38,422 nt of DNA from Lachnospiraceae bacterium (GCA_017472605.1 JAFUPV010000059.1:1-38422); one strand, 5' to 3'; positions 16,150 through 27,009 are shown, counted from the first letter of the stretch. Notes: a model not told the origin generated them from the letters alone. Made by a program: numbers and translations.

Positions 16150-18127
16150 TGATATTCACCTCACCTGCAGGTAATGTAAACGTAAAGACACAGCCATGAG
16201 GGACATGATCCGTCAGCCTCAGTTCACCGCCATGTGCGTTAATGATCGAACGGCAGAGAGGAAGACCCAGTCCAAGGCTTCGTCTGCTGTCAGCAATTTT
16301 ATTGTCGCCTGTGTAGAACATCTCAAATACACGCGGTTTCATTTCGTCAGGAATTCCTGCCCCGTTGTCGGAAATGCTTACGACGACCATGCCGTCCTGA
16401 TTTTTGGCGGCAATTCTGATATCAGAACCGGCAGGCGCATATTTGATCGCGTTATCAACAATATTGATGATAACCTGCATAATCAGTCTTGCATCAATCC
16501 GCGCAAGCAGCAGTTCGTCACCATATTCTACCGTTATGTTGTGTGCAGCGCCTTTTCGGCTGATGTGCTTCAGCGCTTCTTCAATCACCTCATCCATCAG
16601 CTGAACGGACATGTTAAAATTCATTCTTCCTTCTTCGATCCGCGTAACAGAAAGAAGGTTTTCCACAAGACTGATCAGCCACTGGGAATCGTCGGAAATA
16701 TCCGTAAACACCTGCATTCTCGTTTCGTCATCCATCATCTTCCAATTGACCAGAAGATTGCTGGCGTTTCCCGAAATCGAGGTCAGCGGTGTGCGAAGGT
16801 CATGGGAAATCGCGCGCAGCAGATTCGCTCTGAGCTGCTCATTTTTCGCCAGAACTGCCGCCTGCTCTTTCTCCTTTGCATTTCGGCTGTTCTGAATGGC
16901 AAGGGCACATTCGCCAAGTATGGAGAGCAGAAAGCTGTTTTCAAACGCGTCCACCGGCTTTCCGTTGATGTGGACGCCGATTACCCCGTAAACCTTCCTG
17001 TTGATCCGGATTGACAAATACAGAAACTTTGTATGATTCATCGTATCCGTAGTCGCCCCTGCGCGATGTCTGTTCTGATATGCCCACGCTGCCGCTTCCC
17101 GTTCTTCCCTGGAAAAAAACAATGTTGTGTCCGTCTCCGGAAGCACAGTTACCGGATATCCTTCCGAAAGCTTCCCGTCCAGTTCCGGGTACACAGCAAT
17201 ATCCCGTCTCAGCAGTTTCATCAGCTGAACTGCCGTGATATGGATCATTTCTTTTTCATTCTGCGCCTTCTGCAGCAGCTGGCTGGTATCAAACAGAATT
17301 TTTGTGCGGTATGCGGACCGTGAGGATTGTCTTGCATGATCCCCCAGCCGGTTGGCCAGGGTCGCTGTCACAACCGAAACGACAAGCATGATTGCCATCG
17401 TTACCGGATATCCCTCTTCATAGGCAAGAAAAGACATTCCCGATACCTGGAAAAAGAAACGAAACAGAATCACACAGCCGAGTGAACTGATTATGCCGCA
17501 AATCCTGCTTCTGGTAAACAAAGAAATCAGCAGCACGCCAAGATAGTAAACGGTAATAATATTTACTTCCGTAAATCCGACATCATAGAACAGGATTCCC
17601 AATACAGTCACAGCAGAAAGAATATACAGTGTGATCAGCAGATCCCAGACGGAAGGAATCACATTTCTGGCAGAGCCCGTCTTCTCCCTGTACCTGGTAT
17701 CCGCCAGGCTGTCCGGGATGATATGAATATCGATATTGGGAGCAATCTCTGTCAGCTTCTCCGTGAGCGTCGGCTTTCTCCAAAAATGACGGCGCTTCAT
17801 TCCGCTTCTTCCGATCACGATTTTTGTCACGCCTGAAATCCGTGCAAACTCGGCAATCTGAAACGAAACATCATCTCCGTAAACAGTCGTAACGGCAGCG
17901 CCGAAGGACTCCGCAAGGCGAACATGGCATTCCAGTCTCCTCTTATCCGTTTCGTCCATTTTTTCCGAATCGGGCGTCTGAACATACAGCGCAGTAAAAC
18001 TGCCGCCGAACGCTTTTGCCATTTTTGCACCGGTATTGACGATTTTCGCATTGGATGGGGAAGCCGACAGACACACAAGAATATGCTCCTCCTCTGCCGG
18101 CGAACCAAACGTTTTCTTTTGATCCAT
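16142..18127 (-). CDS. kdpD: KdpD-like sensor kinase lacking the N-terminal KdpD domain, with UspA domain
   Basis: About 661 residues, against roughly 890 for E. coli KdpD. The classical N-terminal KdpD domain with its Walker motif is absent; the protein begins with a universal stress (UspA) domain (about 14-140). That domain holds SAS (21-23), exactly 20 residues, then FTALY (44-48), the SXS-X20-FTAXY signature tied to c-di-AMP binding in S. aureus KdpD. Four membrane segments follow (about 163-258, DUF4118 type), a GAF-like region (about 275-415), HisKA with His442 in SHDLRTPLTS, and HATPase_c (DNGAGIP, SLGLGLPL). Start taken as ATG 18127; a GTG at 18136 is possible. It begins about 97 nt after atpC with no terminator between. 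Confidence 0.9.
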   Translation of the reverse strand: MDQKKTFGSPAEEEHILVCLSASPSNAKIVNTGAKMAKAFGGSFTALYVQTPDSEKMDETDKRRLECHVRLAESFGAAVTTVYGDDVSFQIAEFARISGVTKIVIGRSGMKRRHFWRKPTLTEKLTEIAPNIDIHIIPDSLADTRYREKTGSARNVIPSVWDLLITLYILSAVTVLGILFYDVGFTEVNIITVYYLGVLLISLFTRSRICGIISSLGCVILFRFFFQVSGMSFLAYEEGYPVTMAIMLVVSVVTATLANRLGDHARQSSRSAYRTKILFDTSQLLQKAQNEKEMIHITAVQLMKLLRRDIAVYPELDGKLSEGYPVTVLPETDTTLFFSREEREAAAWAYQNRHRAGATTDTMNHTKFLYLSIRINRKVYGVIGVHINGKPVDAFENSFLLSILGECALAIQNSRNAKEKEQAAVLAKNEQLRANLLRAISHDLRTPLTSISGNASNLLVNWKMMDDETRMQVFTDISDDSQWLISLVENLLSVTRIEEGRMNFNMSVQLMDEVIEEALKHISRKGAAHNITVEYGDELLLARIDARLIMQVIINIVDNAIKYAPAGSDIRIAAKNQDGMVVVSISDNGAGIPDEMKPRVFEMFYTGDNKIADSRRSLGLGLPLCRSIINAHGGELRLTDHVPHGCVFTFTLPAGEVNINE

Positions 18128-18223
18128 CTTTCTCACCGCCTTACGATGTTTTGCTTCATTGTATCACAAAAAAATGAAAATTTCTACCGGTATCCCCAAT
18201 TCCAGTCCCTGTTCTATTCCCTG

Positions 18224-20967
<2,744 letters not shown>

Positions 20968-20984
20968 GTATCATGCCTCCTTTC

Positions 20985-22763
20985 TCATTTACGGTTTTCC
21001 AGAAACCGCTTTGCTGTATCAATAATCTCATTCTTCAACTCATCGGAATAGGTCTTTCCGTGTTCAATCTTATGACAGACGGCGCTCTTATACTGTTCAA
21101 AATACGTAAGAAGCTCCTGCTGTACCAGCCGGATTTCTTTCTGCGGCACATCCACAAACAGTCTCGCCTGTGCACAGATCAGCGTAATTACCTGTCGGTG
21201 CAGGCTCATCGGTGCGTTTTTCTGCTGCCGCAGAAGCTGCATCAGTCCGGCGCCGTACTTAAGCTGCCGCGCCGTACCTGCGTCCAGGTCGCCTCCAAAC
21301 TGCGAAAATGCCTGCATTTCCCGATACTGCGCCAGGTCAAGCCGAACGGTTCCCACCGATTTTCTCATCACATTGGTCTGAGCTGCTCCTCCGACACGTG
21401 ACACAGACAATCCCACATTGACAGCCGGCCGCTGTCCTGCAAAGAACAGTTCGCTTTCCAGAAAGATCTGGCCGTCCGTTATGGAAATAATGTTTGTCGG
21501 TATGTAAGCCGAAACATCTCCCGCCTGTGTTTCCACAATGGGAAGAGCTGTCATGCTGCCGCCGCTCATCGTGTCCGACAACTGTGCCGAACGCTCCAGA
21601 AGCCTTGCATGCAGATAAAACACGTCACCGGGATATGCTTCACGTCCTGGTGACCGCTCCAGCAGCAGGCTGAGCGTGCGGTATGCAACGGCATGTTTGG
21701 AAAGGTCATCGTAAACAATCAGAACATCTCTTCCATGATACATAAAGTATTCGGCAACCGCGCAGCCTGCATATGGCGCAATATACTGCAGAGAAGCGGC
21801 ATCGCTCGCCGGAGAGGACACAACAACCGTGTAGTCCATCGCATCATGCTTCTTCAGTGTGGAAACAACCTTTGCAATGGAGGACGCTTTCTGTCCGATT
21901 GCGACATATACGCAGACGACATCCTTATTCTTCTGATTGATGATGGTATCCACTGCAAGCGTTGTCTTTCCTGTCTGCCGGTCACCGATGATCAGTTCAC
22001 GCTGCCCCCGTCCAATGGGAAACATCGCGTCAATGGCAAGAATACCGGTTTCCATCGGTCTGCCTACCGATTTCCGCTCGATAATACCGGGAGCCGGCCG
22101 TTCAATCGGATAATATTCTTTGGCTCCAATCTCTCCTCCCCCATCAACCGGCTTACCGAGTGGATCAATGATTCTTCCGAGTATTTTCTTGCTGATTGGA
22201 ATACCGGCTGTTCGCTGTGTTCTTACCACACGGCTGCCTTCATAAATCTCCGAGTCGTCGCCGAAAAGAACGATACCGTTTGTGCCGTCGGCGCGGATAT
22301 CCTGTACCATTCCTTTTACACCGCAGTCAAAAAGAACTATCTCACCGTACTCGACTTCACGCAGACCTTCAATGATTGCAATGCCGTCACCGACAGAAAC
22401 CACAAAACCGACCTGCTGATGTCCCACGTGAAGTTCGAAGTTTTGTATATCCTCACGCAGCAGCGATATAATCTGTGCAGGATCCTGCAGTTTTTGTAAC
22501 GACTGAAATGATTTCCGCAGCTGACGGATTCGCCCAAGCGTACTCCAGTCATAGTTTTCATCACCAACGAAAATGCGGAAGCCGCCAACTACACCAGGAT
22601 CCCTTTTTATTACAAAGTCAATTTCATCCGCCTGATATTCCGCCAGAAAGAACGCGCGCATTTTTTCCAACTGCTGTTCATCGGGCGGTGTCATACACTG
22701 GATTTCAACCGTTAAAACATTTTGCTCCTGCTCTTGCGAACTTTCAAAACTATTTTTTATCAT
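20985..22763 (-). CDS. atpA: F1Fo ATP synthase alpha subunit with an N-terminal delta (OSCP) C-terminal-domain fusion
   Basis: A 592-residue protein, about 85-90 longer than ordinary alpha (500-510). Residues about 97-592 are a standard alpha subunit: Walker A GDRQTGKT at 260-267, IGQKASSIAKV, SGGSMTALPIVETQAGD, and the arginine-finger segment ISVSRVGGAAQT (here LSVSRVGGAAQT). Residues about 16-90 instead match the C-terminal domain of delta: LTVEIQCMTPPDEQQLEKM, then RDPGVVGGFRIFVGD, then STLGRIRQLRKSF, which line up with the end of E. coli AtpH (VTAEVDV..LSEQQLAKI..IDKSVMAGVIIRAGD..GSVRGRLERL). The delta N-terminal helical bundle is absent. The ATG at 22763 has GAGG seven bases upstream and overlaps atpF by 14 nt, so no separate atpH fits. 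A continuous frame argues against a sequencing artefact. Confidence 0.95.
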   Translation of the reverse strand: MIKNSFESSQEQEQNVLTVEIQCMTPPDEQQLEKMRAFFLAEYQADEIDFVIKRDPGVVGGFRIFVGDENYDWSTLGRIRQLRKSFQSLQKLQDPAQIISLLREDIQNFELHVGHQQVGFVVSVGDGIAIIEGLREVEYGEIVLFDCGVKGMVQDIRADGTNGIVLFGDDSEIYEGSRVVRTQRTAGIPISKKILGRIIDPLGKPVDGGGEIGAKEYYPIERPAPGIIERKSVGRPMETGILAIDAMFPIGRGQRELIIGDRQTGKTTLAVDTIINQKNKDVVCVYVAIGQKASSIAKVVSTLKKHDAMDYTVVVSSPASDAASLQYIAPYAGCAVAEYFMYHGRDVLIVYDDLSKHAVAYRTLSLLLERSPGREAYPGDVFYLHARLLERSAQLSDTMSGGSMTALPIVETQAGDVSAYIPTNIISITDGQIFLESELFFAGQRPAVNVGLSVSRVGGAAQTNVMRKSVGTVRLDLAQYREMQAFSQFGGDLDAGTARQLKYGAGLMQLLRQQKNAPMSLHRQVITLICAQARLFVDVPQKEIRLVQQELLTYFEQYKSAVCHKIEHGKTYSDELKNEIIDTAKRFLENRK

Positions 22764-23271
22764 GCTTCGACCTCTCAGCAGTTATCGTATCTTCGGCAAG
22801 CCGGATAAACTCGTCATACAAAGCACTGTTGCGCTCAGGTGTCACCGTATCGCTCAGCAGCTTCTGCGTTGCACAAACCACCAGCTCACCAATCTCGGTC
22901 TGCGCGGATTCAAGAATGTGTTCCTTTCGTTCTTCTGCTTCCTGTTCTGCCGCAAGGAGAATGGCAGCTGCCTTTTCCTGTGCTTCTCTGATGTATTGGG
23001 CGGAAAGATCAGCCCATTCTTTCTCGGCAGCTTTCTTTCGTTCGGCGATTTCCTCATCTGCCCTGCGAAGCCGCTGTTCATACTCGGTTCGCAGTTTTTC
23101 GTTTTCTTCCGCAGACTCCCGATTCCTCTTCTCTTCCCCGGCAAACTGCTCACGGCGCTGCTCCAGAAAACGATTGACCGGTTTATACAGAAGAAACGTC
23201 AGACCGCCGGCAAGAAGAACAAAATTCAGCATATGCAGAAGAATCTGTAAAAAATCAATGTTAAGTGGCAT
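22750..23271 (-). CDS. atpF: F1Fo ATP synthase b subunit
   Basis: A 173-residue peripheral stalk subunit: N-terminal membrane helix (about 8-30, ILLHMLNFVLLAGGLTFLLY), then a long charged coiled coil (about 35-150) and a C-terminal segment expected to touch delta. PVNRFLEQRREQ is the usual post-membrane motif. The next gene is atpA, overlapping by 14 nt, where most operons have atpH. In this organism the b C-terminus may contact the delta-like segment fused to alpha. Confidence 0.93.
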   Translation of the reverse strand: MPLNIDFLQILLHMLNFVLLAGGLTFLLYKPVNRFLEQRREQFAGEEKRNRESAEENEKLRTEYEQRLRRADEEIAERKKAAEKEWADLSAQYIREAQEKAAAILLAAEQEAEERKEHILESAQTEIGELVVCATQKLLSDTVTPERNSALYDEFIRLAEDTITAERSKHDKK

Positions 23272-23283
23272 ATTCGTTCCCTC

Positions 23284-23658
23284 TTACAAAACAAAAATGA
23301 TAAGAATTGCAACAATCAGCGCATAGATAATTGCTGTCTCAATAAAGACAATACCAAGCATCATCGCAGAGTTTATTTTGGATGCCATTTCCGGCTGGCG
23401 TGCCATGCTTTCTGTGCTTTTCGAAATCGCCATTGCCATACCAATCGCACCTGCCGCTCCGACAACCGCTACAACAATTGCAGCCGCAATTGCTTTCGTC
23501 GAGAGAACATCGTTCCCGTTTGCCTCGGTATCCTGCACAGCAGCCACCGCCTGATCCGTCGAAGCAGGCTCTGCCGCTGCTGCGGAAACACTGCCAACCA
23601 TCGTCGCAGTCATTGTAAGCATCAGAATCATCATTAGGACAGTTATCATTTTTTTCAT
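23284..23658 (-). CDS. atpE: F1Fo ATP synthase c subunit with N-terminal presequence
   Basis: A 124-residue proteolipid, against 70-90 for most c subunits. Residues 1-25 look like a signal peptide (MKKMITVLMMILMLTMTATM, then SVSA, a plausible cleavage site), followed by an Ala/Glu-rich linker to about 50. The c hairpin is 53-124: helix 1, the polar loop ARQPE (86-90), and helix 2 with the ion-binding Glu107 in FIETAIIYAL. The helix-1 Gln that forms part of the sodium site in Ilyobacter-type c rings aligns with Met74, so the coordination set is incomplete and a proton ring is somewhat favoured, although Thr108 next to the Glu is compatible with sodium. Confidence 0.93.
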   Translation of the reverse strand: MKKMITVLMMILMLTMTATMVGSVSAAAAEPASTDQAVAAVQDTEANGNDVLSTKAIAAAIVVAVVGAAGAIGMAMAISKSTESMARQPEMASKINSAMMLGIVFIETAIIYALIVAILIIFVL

Positions 23659-23664
23659 ATCGGT

Positions 23665-24519
23665 TTACCTCTTTGCTTTCTTATTTTTTCTTTTTCGTGG
23701 TTTCGGCTCAACAGCTTCTCCATAGAAGATTGATACCAGTGTTGTAAGCACATAGGTCTGTACGATGGCATGCAGAAGTGTAAAAAGAACACCGACAATA
23801 ACAGGCAGTACAAAACTAAGGCTGACATAATAATAGACGAGCTCTGTTACCAGTAAACCGCTGATCAGGGCACCGAACAGACGGAAGCTCATTGAGATTG
23901 GAAGCGAAAAATCCTTCAACACGCCGAGCGCCCCCCGAAAACCGCCGCAGATGATACCCGCGCCAAGAATCAAGGCATATGACAGAACACCAAGGGCGAT
24001 TGCGGCATTGATATCCGATACCGGTGCCGGAAGGGACATGGAAACACCGGAGGCGGTGGGCCATTGAATTCCAAAAAGCTCGAACAGCGTTCCAAAGAAC
24101 AGATAAACACCGGCACTGAATATGTACGCTCCCACCAAACGGGGACGATGGTGACTGTTGCTGTTCGCCATATCCGAGAAAAATTCCACCAGCTTCTCAA
24201 TCATGCACTGGAATTTACCTGGTACCGTTTGAAATCCCGGAATTGTGAATATCCGGATCAGTGCTGCTGCCGTCAACAAGATTGCCGTAACCATGTAAGC
24301 GGAAATCAGTCCCGGATTCACCTCCAGCCCGAACAGATCCATTTTATTCTGCTCATGCAGCACACCATCCCGCATGACCTCCCTGATGTTTTCATGCCTG
24401 CTTCCGGGCGGCCATAAAAGCAGGATTCCAACCACGATTCCTGCAAGGACGGCAAGCCAAATTGCAAGAAAGATAAGCTTTTTATTCCTGCGTTTTTTGT
24501 TCATTGCATTTCTTTCCAT
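23665..24519 (-). CDS. atpB: F1Fo ATP synthase a subunit
   Basis: A 284-residue membrane subunit that carries the ion half-channels. The essential Arg is R213 in ISMSFRLFGALISG, and the last helix has VQTYVLTTLVSIFYGEA. The N-terminus (KKRRNKK) and C-terminus (PRKRKNKKAKR) are strongly basic. First gene of the atp operon, 6 nt before atpE; no atpI or atpZ precedes it. The ATG at 24519 has AGGA upstream; an ATG at 24504 is an alternative. Confidence 0.93.
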   Translation of the reverse strand: MERNAMNKKRRNKKLIFLAIWLAVLAGIVVGILLLWPPGSRHENIREVMRDGVLHEQNKMDLFGLEVNPGLISAYMVTAILLTAAALIRIFTIPGFQTVPGKFQCMIEKLVEFFSDMANSNSHHRPRLVGAYIFSAGVYLFFGTLFELFGIQWPTASGVSMSLPAPVSDINAAIALGVLSYALILGAGIICGGFRGALGVLKDFSLPISMSFRLFGALISGLLVTELVYYYVSLSFVLPVIVGVLFTLLHAIVQTYVLTTLVSIFYGEAVEPKPRKRKNKKAKR

Positions 24520-24591
24520 CCATTTTCCTGCCTTTCAGTCTGAAAATTGTATCACAAACAGCGTCCGAATCGGAACCTCTGTTCTGTCTCC

Positions 24592-24620
24592 ATTATACAT
24601 TCTTTCATTTTAAAAGAGTG
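24592..24620 (-). promoter_or_regulatory. Probable atp operon promoter
   Basis: Perfect minus-strand -10 TATAAT (24597-24592), about 70 nt before the atpB ATG. At 17 bp the -35 hexamer reads CACTCT, a poor match, so the promoter may be weak alone or depend on an activator. Confidence 0.5.
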
Positions 24621-24671
24621 TTAGGGGATTCTCTCCCGCATTAAGATTCTATAAAGATTTTACGCATTGCA

Positions 24672-24709
24672 GATCGGATCGAATGTGTCACCGGTATGCC
24701 GGATCAGAT
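24672..24709. repeat. Possible diverged relative of the 39-bp leader repeat
   Basis: The segment GAATGTGTCACCGGTATGCC within 24681-24700 resembles GAACATGTCACCGGCATGTTC of the repeats at 13892-13976, and is bordered by near-complementary GATCGGATC and GGATCAGAT. The remainder of the 24520-24864 gap holds the atp promoter, a minus-strand terminator, and a small hairpin CGATGTC-TCAG-GACATCG at 24796-24813; I see nothing else there. Confidence 0.4.
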
Positions 24710-24716
24710 AGAGACA

Positions 24717-24761
24717 CAAAAAAACCGCTTATGAATGAAATCAATCATTCATAAGCGGTTT
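24717..24761 (-). terminator. Rho-independent terminator of the secreted acidic protein gene
   Basis: 17-bp perfect stem, 24722-24738 against 24745-24761, with a 6-nt loop. The A-run at 24717-24724 on the plus strand reads as a T-run on the minus strand after the stem. It also insulates the atp promoter. Confidence 0.9.
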
Positions 24762-24864
24762 GCTCGCAGATATCCATCAGTCAGCGGATCTCATCCGATG
24801 TCTCAGGACATCGTTCTGACAATCCGGCTGCTTTGGCTCCTGATTCATTGTCTGACTGGTTTAA

Positions 24865-25959
24865 TTACTCAGCAGCTGCGGTCTCCATCTCAGCCATCAT
24901 CATGCTGTAGTAGATGATCACACCGTTCTTAACGATGTCTCTCAGAGGAGTTGCTTCCGGAGCAGTGATCTCGGAAAACTCACCATCCATGGTGGAAACG
25001 AAGCTTACCATTACATTCACGGTCTGCTCAGCCTCGGTAACGTTTACATCTGCAACAACTACCATTTCGGTCTCGGTCTGATCCACGGTGATGGTTCCCT
25101 CAACATCAATGGTCTCAAGAGCAGCTGCTACGGTCTCAGTCATGGAAGCAGACTCAACGCCCTCAACCTCGGTGTCTACACTCAGATCTGCGCTTGCCAT
25201 TGCCTCTTCCATTACCATGTCAACCATCATGTTGATCATCTCAACATTGGCATCAACGGTAGAAGTAGTGTCAACCTCTGCCATACCTTCAGCAGCTGCA
25301 AGGATGTAATCAGCAAATACGGTCTTCACATCAATGGTGCTCTCAGAATCAGTTGCCATCAGACCGGACAGCTCCTCACCATAGGTCTCATATACAGCCT
25401 CAAATGCAGTGACTGCTGCAAGCAGGGAATCATCGTTGAAAGAAACAACTGCACCGGTCTCGGTCTCGGTCATCTCAAAGCCGGATACACACTCCATCAG
25501 AGCAGCAGCAAGCTCCTCGCTTACAACCGGCTCCTCAGCGGCAGCAGCCTCGATCTCAAGCTTCGGGATTACAACGAACGGCTGATCAATACCAACCATT
25601 GTGGTCAGAGATACAAGAGAAGCGTCTCCTGTCATGTTCTGGTACAGACCAAGAACTGCATCAATGTTCAGGTAGCAGTCTCCTGCAACAACTTTTACCA
25701 GATCCGCAAGTTCAAGAGTCATCGGCTCCTCGGTTCCAAGCATAGACGGCGGAAGTGTTGCGTAAGCAGACAGAGAAGTATCTCCGCTCTCGCTGTTCAG
25801 TGCAACAAGACCAGCCTCCATGGTCTCTCCGTCAGCAGTAATTGCAATTGTGATCACATCACTGGAGCTGGCAACAGCAGCCTCTTCTGCCATTACAACG
25901 GTAGATACGGTTCCTGCAAGCAGCGCAGCGCTCAGAGAAGCAGCAACAAACTTTTTCAT
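24865..25959 (-). CDS. Secreted, highly acidic protein of unknown function
   Basis: A 364-residue protein. A clear signal peptide (MKKFVAASLSAALLAGTVST, then VVMAEE with probable cleavage after the Ala) is followed by a mature part dominated by Ala, Glu, Val, Thr, Ser and Met with almost no Lys or Arg, so the pI is very low. No lipobox Cys, membrane anchor, sortase signal or enzymatic motif is seen. Repeated short phrases such as VEGTITVDQTETEM and MMVDMVMEEAM suggest beta strands mixed with helices, somewhat like secreted cell-surface proteins. AAGGAGG lies eight bases before the ATG at 25959; the promoter is near consensus, so expression is probably high. I do not recognise the family. Confidence 0.85.
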   Translation of the reverse strand: MKKFVAASLSAALLAGTVSTVVMAEEAAVASSSDVITIAITADGETMEAGLVALNSESGDTSLSAYATLPPSMLGTEEPMTLELADLVKVVAGDCYLNIDAVLGLYQNMTGDASLVSLTTMVGIDQPFVVIPKLEIEAAAAEEPVVSEELAAALMECVSGFEMTETETGAVVSFNDDSLLAAVTAFEAVYETYGEELSGLMATDSESTIDVKTVFADYILAAAEGMAEVDTTSTVDANVEMINMMVDMVMEEAMASADLSVDTEVEGVESASMTETVAAALETIDVEGTITVDQTETEMVVVADVNVTEAEQTVNVMVSFVSTMDGEFSEITAPEATPLRDIVKNGVIIYYSMMMAEMETAAAE

Positions 25960-26004
25960 AATTCTATCCTCCTTCAATTGTCTTGTCAGTTAACAAGTGA
26001 GCCC

Positions 26005-26033
26005 ATTATACACGATAACCCTTTATTTTGCAA
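26005..26033 (-). promoter_or_regulatory. Strong promoter of the secreted acidic protein gene
   Basis: Minus strand -35 TTGCAA (26033-26028), 17-bp spacer, -10 TATAAT (26010-26005); the leader to the ATG at 25959 is about 40 nt. Confidence 0.8.
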
Positions 26034-26102
26034 GTGTTTTAAGGGATTCCTAAGCACTTTTTTAAATTAAAAGATTAAAGTTGTAAAAACGACTTTTCTT
26101 CC

Positions 26103-26131
26103 TTGCAAAAATGTGGTATACTGTGTATAAT
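26103..26131 (+). promoter_or_regulatory. Strong promoter of the gluconate 5-dehydrogenase gene
   Basis: -35 TTGCAA (26103-26108), 17-bp spacer, -10 TATAAT (26126-26131). It has the same hexamers as the divergent promoter 70 bp away. A second -10-like TATACT at 26118-26123 with TGTGG before it lies in the spacer. Confidence 0.8.
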
Positions 26132-26208
26132 TATGTATGATACGTAAGAGCGAATCGTTTCGTTCGTATATACATACCAATAAAAATTTAATCAGGAGGT
26201 TTACAACC

Positions 26209-27009
26209 ATGGATATGTCTTGTTTTTCTCTGACCGGTAAGGTTGCTTTAGTTACCGGCGCGTCCTACGGCATCGGATTTGCAATCGCAAAGGGAATGGC
26301 TTCTGCAGGCGCTACCATCGTTTTCAACGATATCAAGCAGGAGCTGGTAGACAAGGGTCTTGCTGCTTACAAAGAGGCCGGAATCGACGCTCACGGCTAT
26401 GTATGCGACGTTACCGATGAGGATGCTGTCAACAATCTGGTAGCTACCATCGAAAAGGAAGTTGGTGTGATCGACATTCTTGTAAACAATGCCGGCATCA
26501 TCAAGAGAATCCCGATGTGCGAGATGACTGCTGCTCAGTTCAGACAGGTAATCGACGTTGACTTAAACGCTCCGTTCATCGTTGCGAAGGCTGTTATCCC
26601 CAGCATGATCAAGAAGGGCCACGGAAAGATCATCAACATCTGCTCCATGATGTCCGAGCTTGGCCGTGAAACAGTTTCCGCATATGCAGCTGCAAAGGGC
26701 GGCTTAAAGATGCTGACCAGAAACATCTGCTCCGAGTACGGCGAGTACAACATCCAGTGCAACGGCATCGGACCTGGCTACATCGCAACTCCTCAGACAG
26801 CTCCGCTGCGCGAGATTCAGCCGGACGGCTCCCGTCATCCGTTTGACCAGTTCATCATCTCCAAGACTCCTGCTGCACGCTGGGGTGATGCAGAAGATCT
26901 GGCAGGCCCGGCAGTGTTCCTTGCTTCCGACGCTTCCAACTTCGTAAACGGTCACGTTCTGTACGTTGACGGCGGTATCCTTGCTTACATCGGAAAGCAG
27001 CCGCAGTAA
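26209..27009 (+). CDS. gno: Gluconate 5-dehydrogenase-like short-chain dehydrogenase
   Basis: A 266-residue SDR. The NAD(P)-binding motif GASYGIG is near the N-terminus, NNAG follows, the catalytic Ser is in INICSMMSELGRE, and the Tyr-Lys pair in SAYAAAKGG. The sequence, including IKRIPM, GPGYIATPQTAPLRE, HPFDQFI and the end LAYIGKQPQ, is very close to gluconate 5-dehydrogenases (Ga5DH/IdnO) of Firmicutes, which interconvert gluconate and 5-ketogluconate; KduD-type activity is the alternative. I chose the ATG at 26209 because AGGAGG lies eight bases upstream, removing a 24-residue upstream extension. No sugar-acid transporter or KduI gene is adjacent, so it stands alone as a single-gene unit ended by the hairpin at 27107. 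Confidence 0.9.
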   Translation: MDMSCFSLTGKVALVTGASYGIGFAIAKGMASAGATIVFNDIKQELVDKGLAAYKEAGIDAHGYVCDVTDEDAVNNLVATIEKEVGVIDILVNNAGIIKRIPMCEMTAAQFRQVIDVDLNAPFIVAKAVIPSMIKKGHGKIINICSMMSELGRETVSAYAAAKGGLKMLTRNICSEYGEYNIQCNGIGPGYIATPQTAPLREIQPDGSRHPFDQFIISKTPAARWGDAEDLAGPAVFLASDASNFVNGHVLYVDGGILAYIGKQPQ

